64,000 nucleotides of DNA. Origin: Loxodes magnus. Taxonomy: Eukaryota > Ciliophora > Karyorelictea > Loxodida > Loxodidae. The notes under the pieces are model-generated. The model had not been told where the DNA came from and ran no database searches. It saw only the letters and a program-made list of their open reading frames with translations. The position numbers and the translations under genes are program-made. Of the stretch, positions 63,169-64,000 are shown in pieces; within the stretch, counting starts at the first letter, position 1, and each line of letters begins with the position of its first letter. The stretch lies in contig CAMPDV010000008.1 in assembly GCA_946699065.1 (NCBI GenBank), forward strand, positions 496,001 through 560,000, written 5' to 3'.

Positions 63169-64000
63169 TTAATTTTTTTATTATACCTTTTGAAAATTTC
63201 GTCTTAAAAGTAGCTTAAGCTTATCAAAACTACCCTATAATTATTTAAAGTGATCAAATAAAATTAATTTTTCCTAATATACTTTACCATTAAAATTAGT
63301 TTGTATTACCTTAACTTAAGTTACATTATTTTAAATAAGCTTATCTTATACTTAGCTTTTCCAAACTATTTAAGATGATTATATATTAAAAATAAGCTAT
63401 TTATAAAGTAACATTTTTATAGAGAAAGAGTACTTAAAACAAAGGCATTTCTTATTTCAGCTTCTAATACTATAATACTCATTAAATTAAATACCTACTT
63501 TGATTTCCTTTAATTCAGTAAATTCTTAGTAAAATTATTTTTCCAGCAGAAAATATAAAACCATATGATATTAAAACCCCTTAACTTATGAAGCATCATG
63601 CTAAAATAGTGAAATATTAATAAGAAATTCGTTAGATAGTATTAATTGTAATTCCAACTAATAATGCTAATACTAGAAATGTCTATTATATGGTAATTAA
63701 ATAACACTTCTCGTATATTAATATAATTTGCCTTAAGTCAACTATTTATCCTTAACCTCCTTAAAATAGTTACTTGAGATTCTTTATTTTATGAAATTAG
63801 TAAAGCAGGATAATTACTCTTTATTAAACCAAGGAAAACAGAAAATATTAATTAAATATTAGCAAATTTATGAAGATGTTAGCATGAAATATATCATTAG
63901 CAGGTTTATATCAATCATAACACTTTCTTTTAGAAGCAAACTAGTTTCCCTTTATGAATAATTAAAAGTTTATAAGTTTAATATATAGTAATAAATACAT
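63169..64000. other. intergenic sequence at window edge
   Basis: AT-rich DNA to the end of the window. No protein-like frame, telomeric repeat or RNA gene was noted. Confidence 0.45.

Overview
The window reads as macronuclear DNA of a ciliate with a fully reassigned stop set. Conserved proteins stay open only if TAA and TAG are read as Gln and internal TGA as Trp, while most clear gene ends fall on TGA. Examples are TGA at the conserved Trp of the PP2C motif SDGVWE and of the DENN motif PLEWCHPLIPILP, and TAA at Gln positions of ribosomal protein eL8. This matches the karyorelictean code (NCBI table 27, for instance Loxodes-like ciliates). The Condylostoma code (table 28) is the alternative and cannot be fully excluded. 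The DNA is very AT-rich, and coding exons are cut by tiny GT..AG introns of about 16-25 nt, most often 19 nt. Because only TGA can end a frame, standard-code ORFs are fragments. Genes were found here by reading frames for protein-like sequence and family motifs.

Layout. 1-7.7 kb: a low-confidence minus-strand ORF, a kelch-like gene, a large coiled-coil gene and a tiny mitochondrial import chaperone (Tim10-like, minus). 9.1-17.5 kb: a secretory-pathway glycosyltransferase-like gene, a membrane protein (minus), ribosomal protein eL8 (L7a), and two unknown genes. 17.4-26.4 kb, all minus: an LRR/coiled-coil gene, a 69-aa ORF, a 304-aa unknown, a small coiled-coil gene, a tandem cathepsin Z/X protease and a coiled-coil gene. 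26.5-31.7 kb: a two-domain cyclic-nucleotide-binding protein, an ornithine decarboxylase homologue with changed active-site residues, and dynactin p25 (minus).

32.1-44 kb: an unknown helical gene, then the highlight. This is one gene of about 2,716 codons holding four complete channel units, each with six transmembrane segments, a pore loop and a cyclic-nucleotide-binding domain. It is a covalent pseudotetramer whose four pore filters all differ. An AGC kinase with an N-terminal lipidation signal follows. 44.2-51.5 kb (minus): a giant secreted surface protein. 52.7-63.2 kb: a PP2C phosphatase, a Sec14/CRAL-TRIO protein, a DENN-domain protein and a myristoylated EF-hand protein.

Several genes point to membrane signalling and traffic: the cyclic-nucleotide channel and binding protein, AGC kinase, PP2C, EF-hand, DENN and Sec14. 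They do not form an operon. Genes lie on both strands, and divergent pairs are separated by only 70-165 bp. I saw no mobile elements, CRISPR arrays, tRNA/rRNA genes or telomeric repeats. Spacers over 300 bp are listed individually. All exon borders and the 3' ends flagged as uncertain are predictions by eye.
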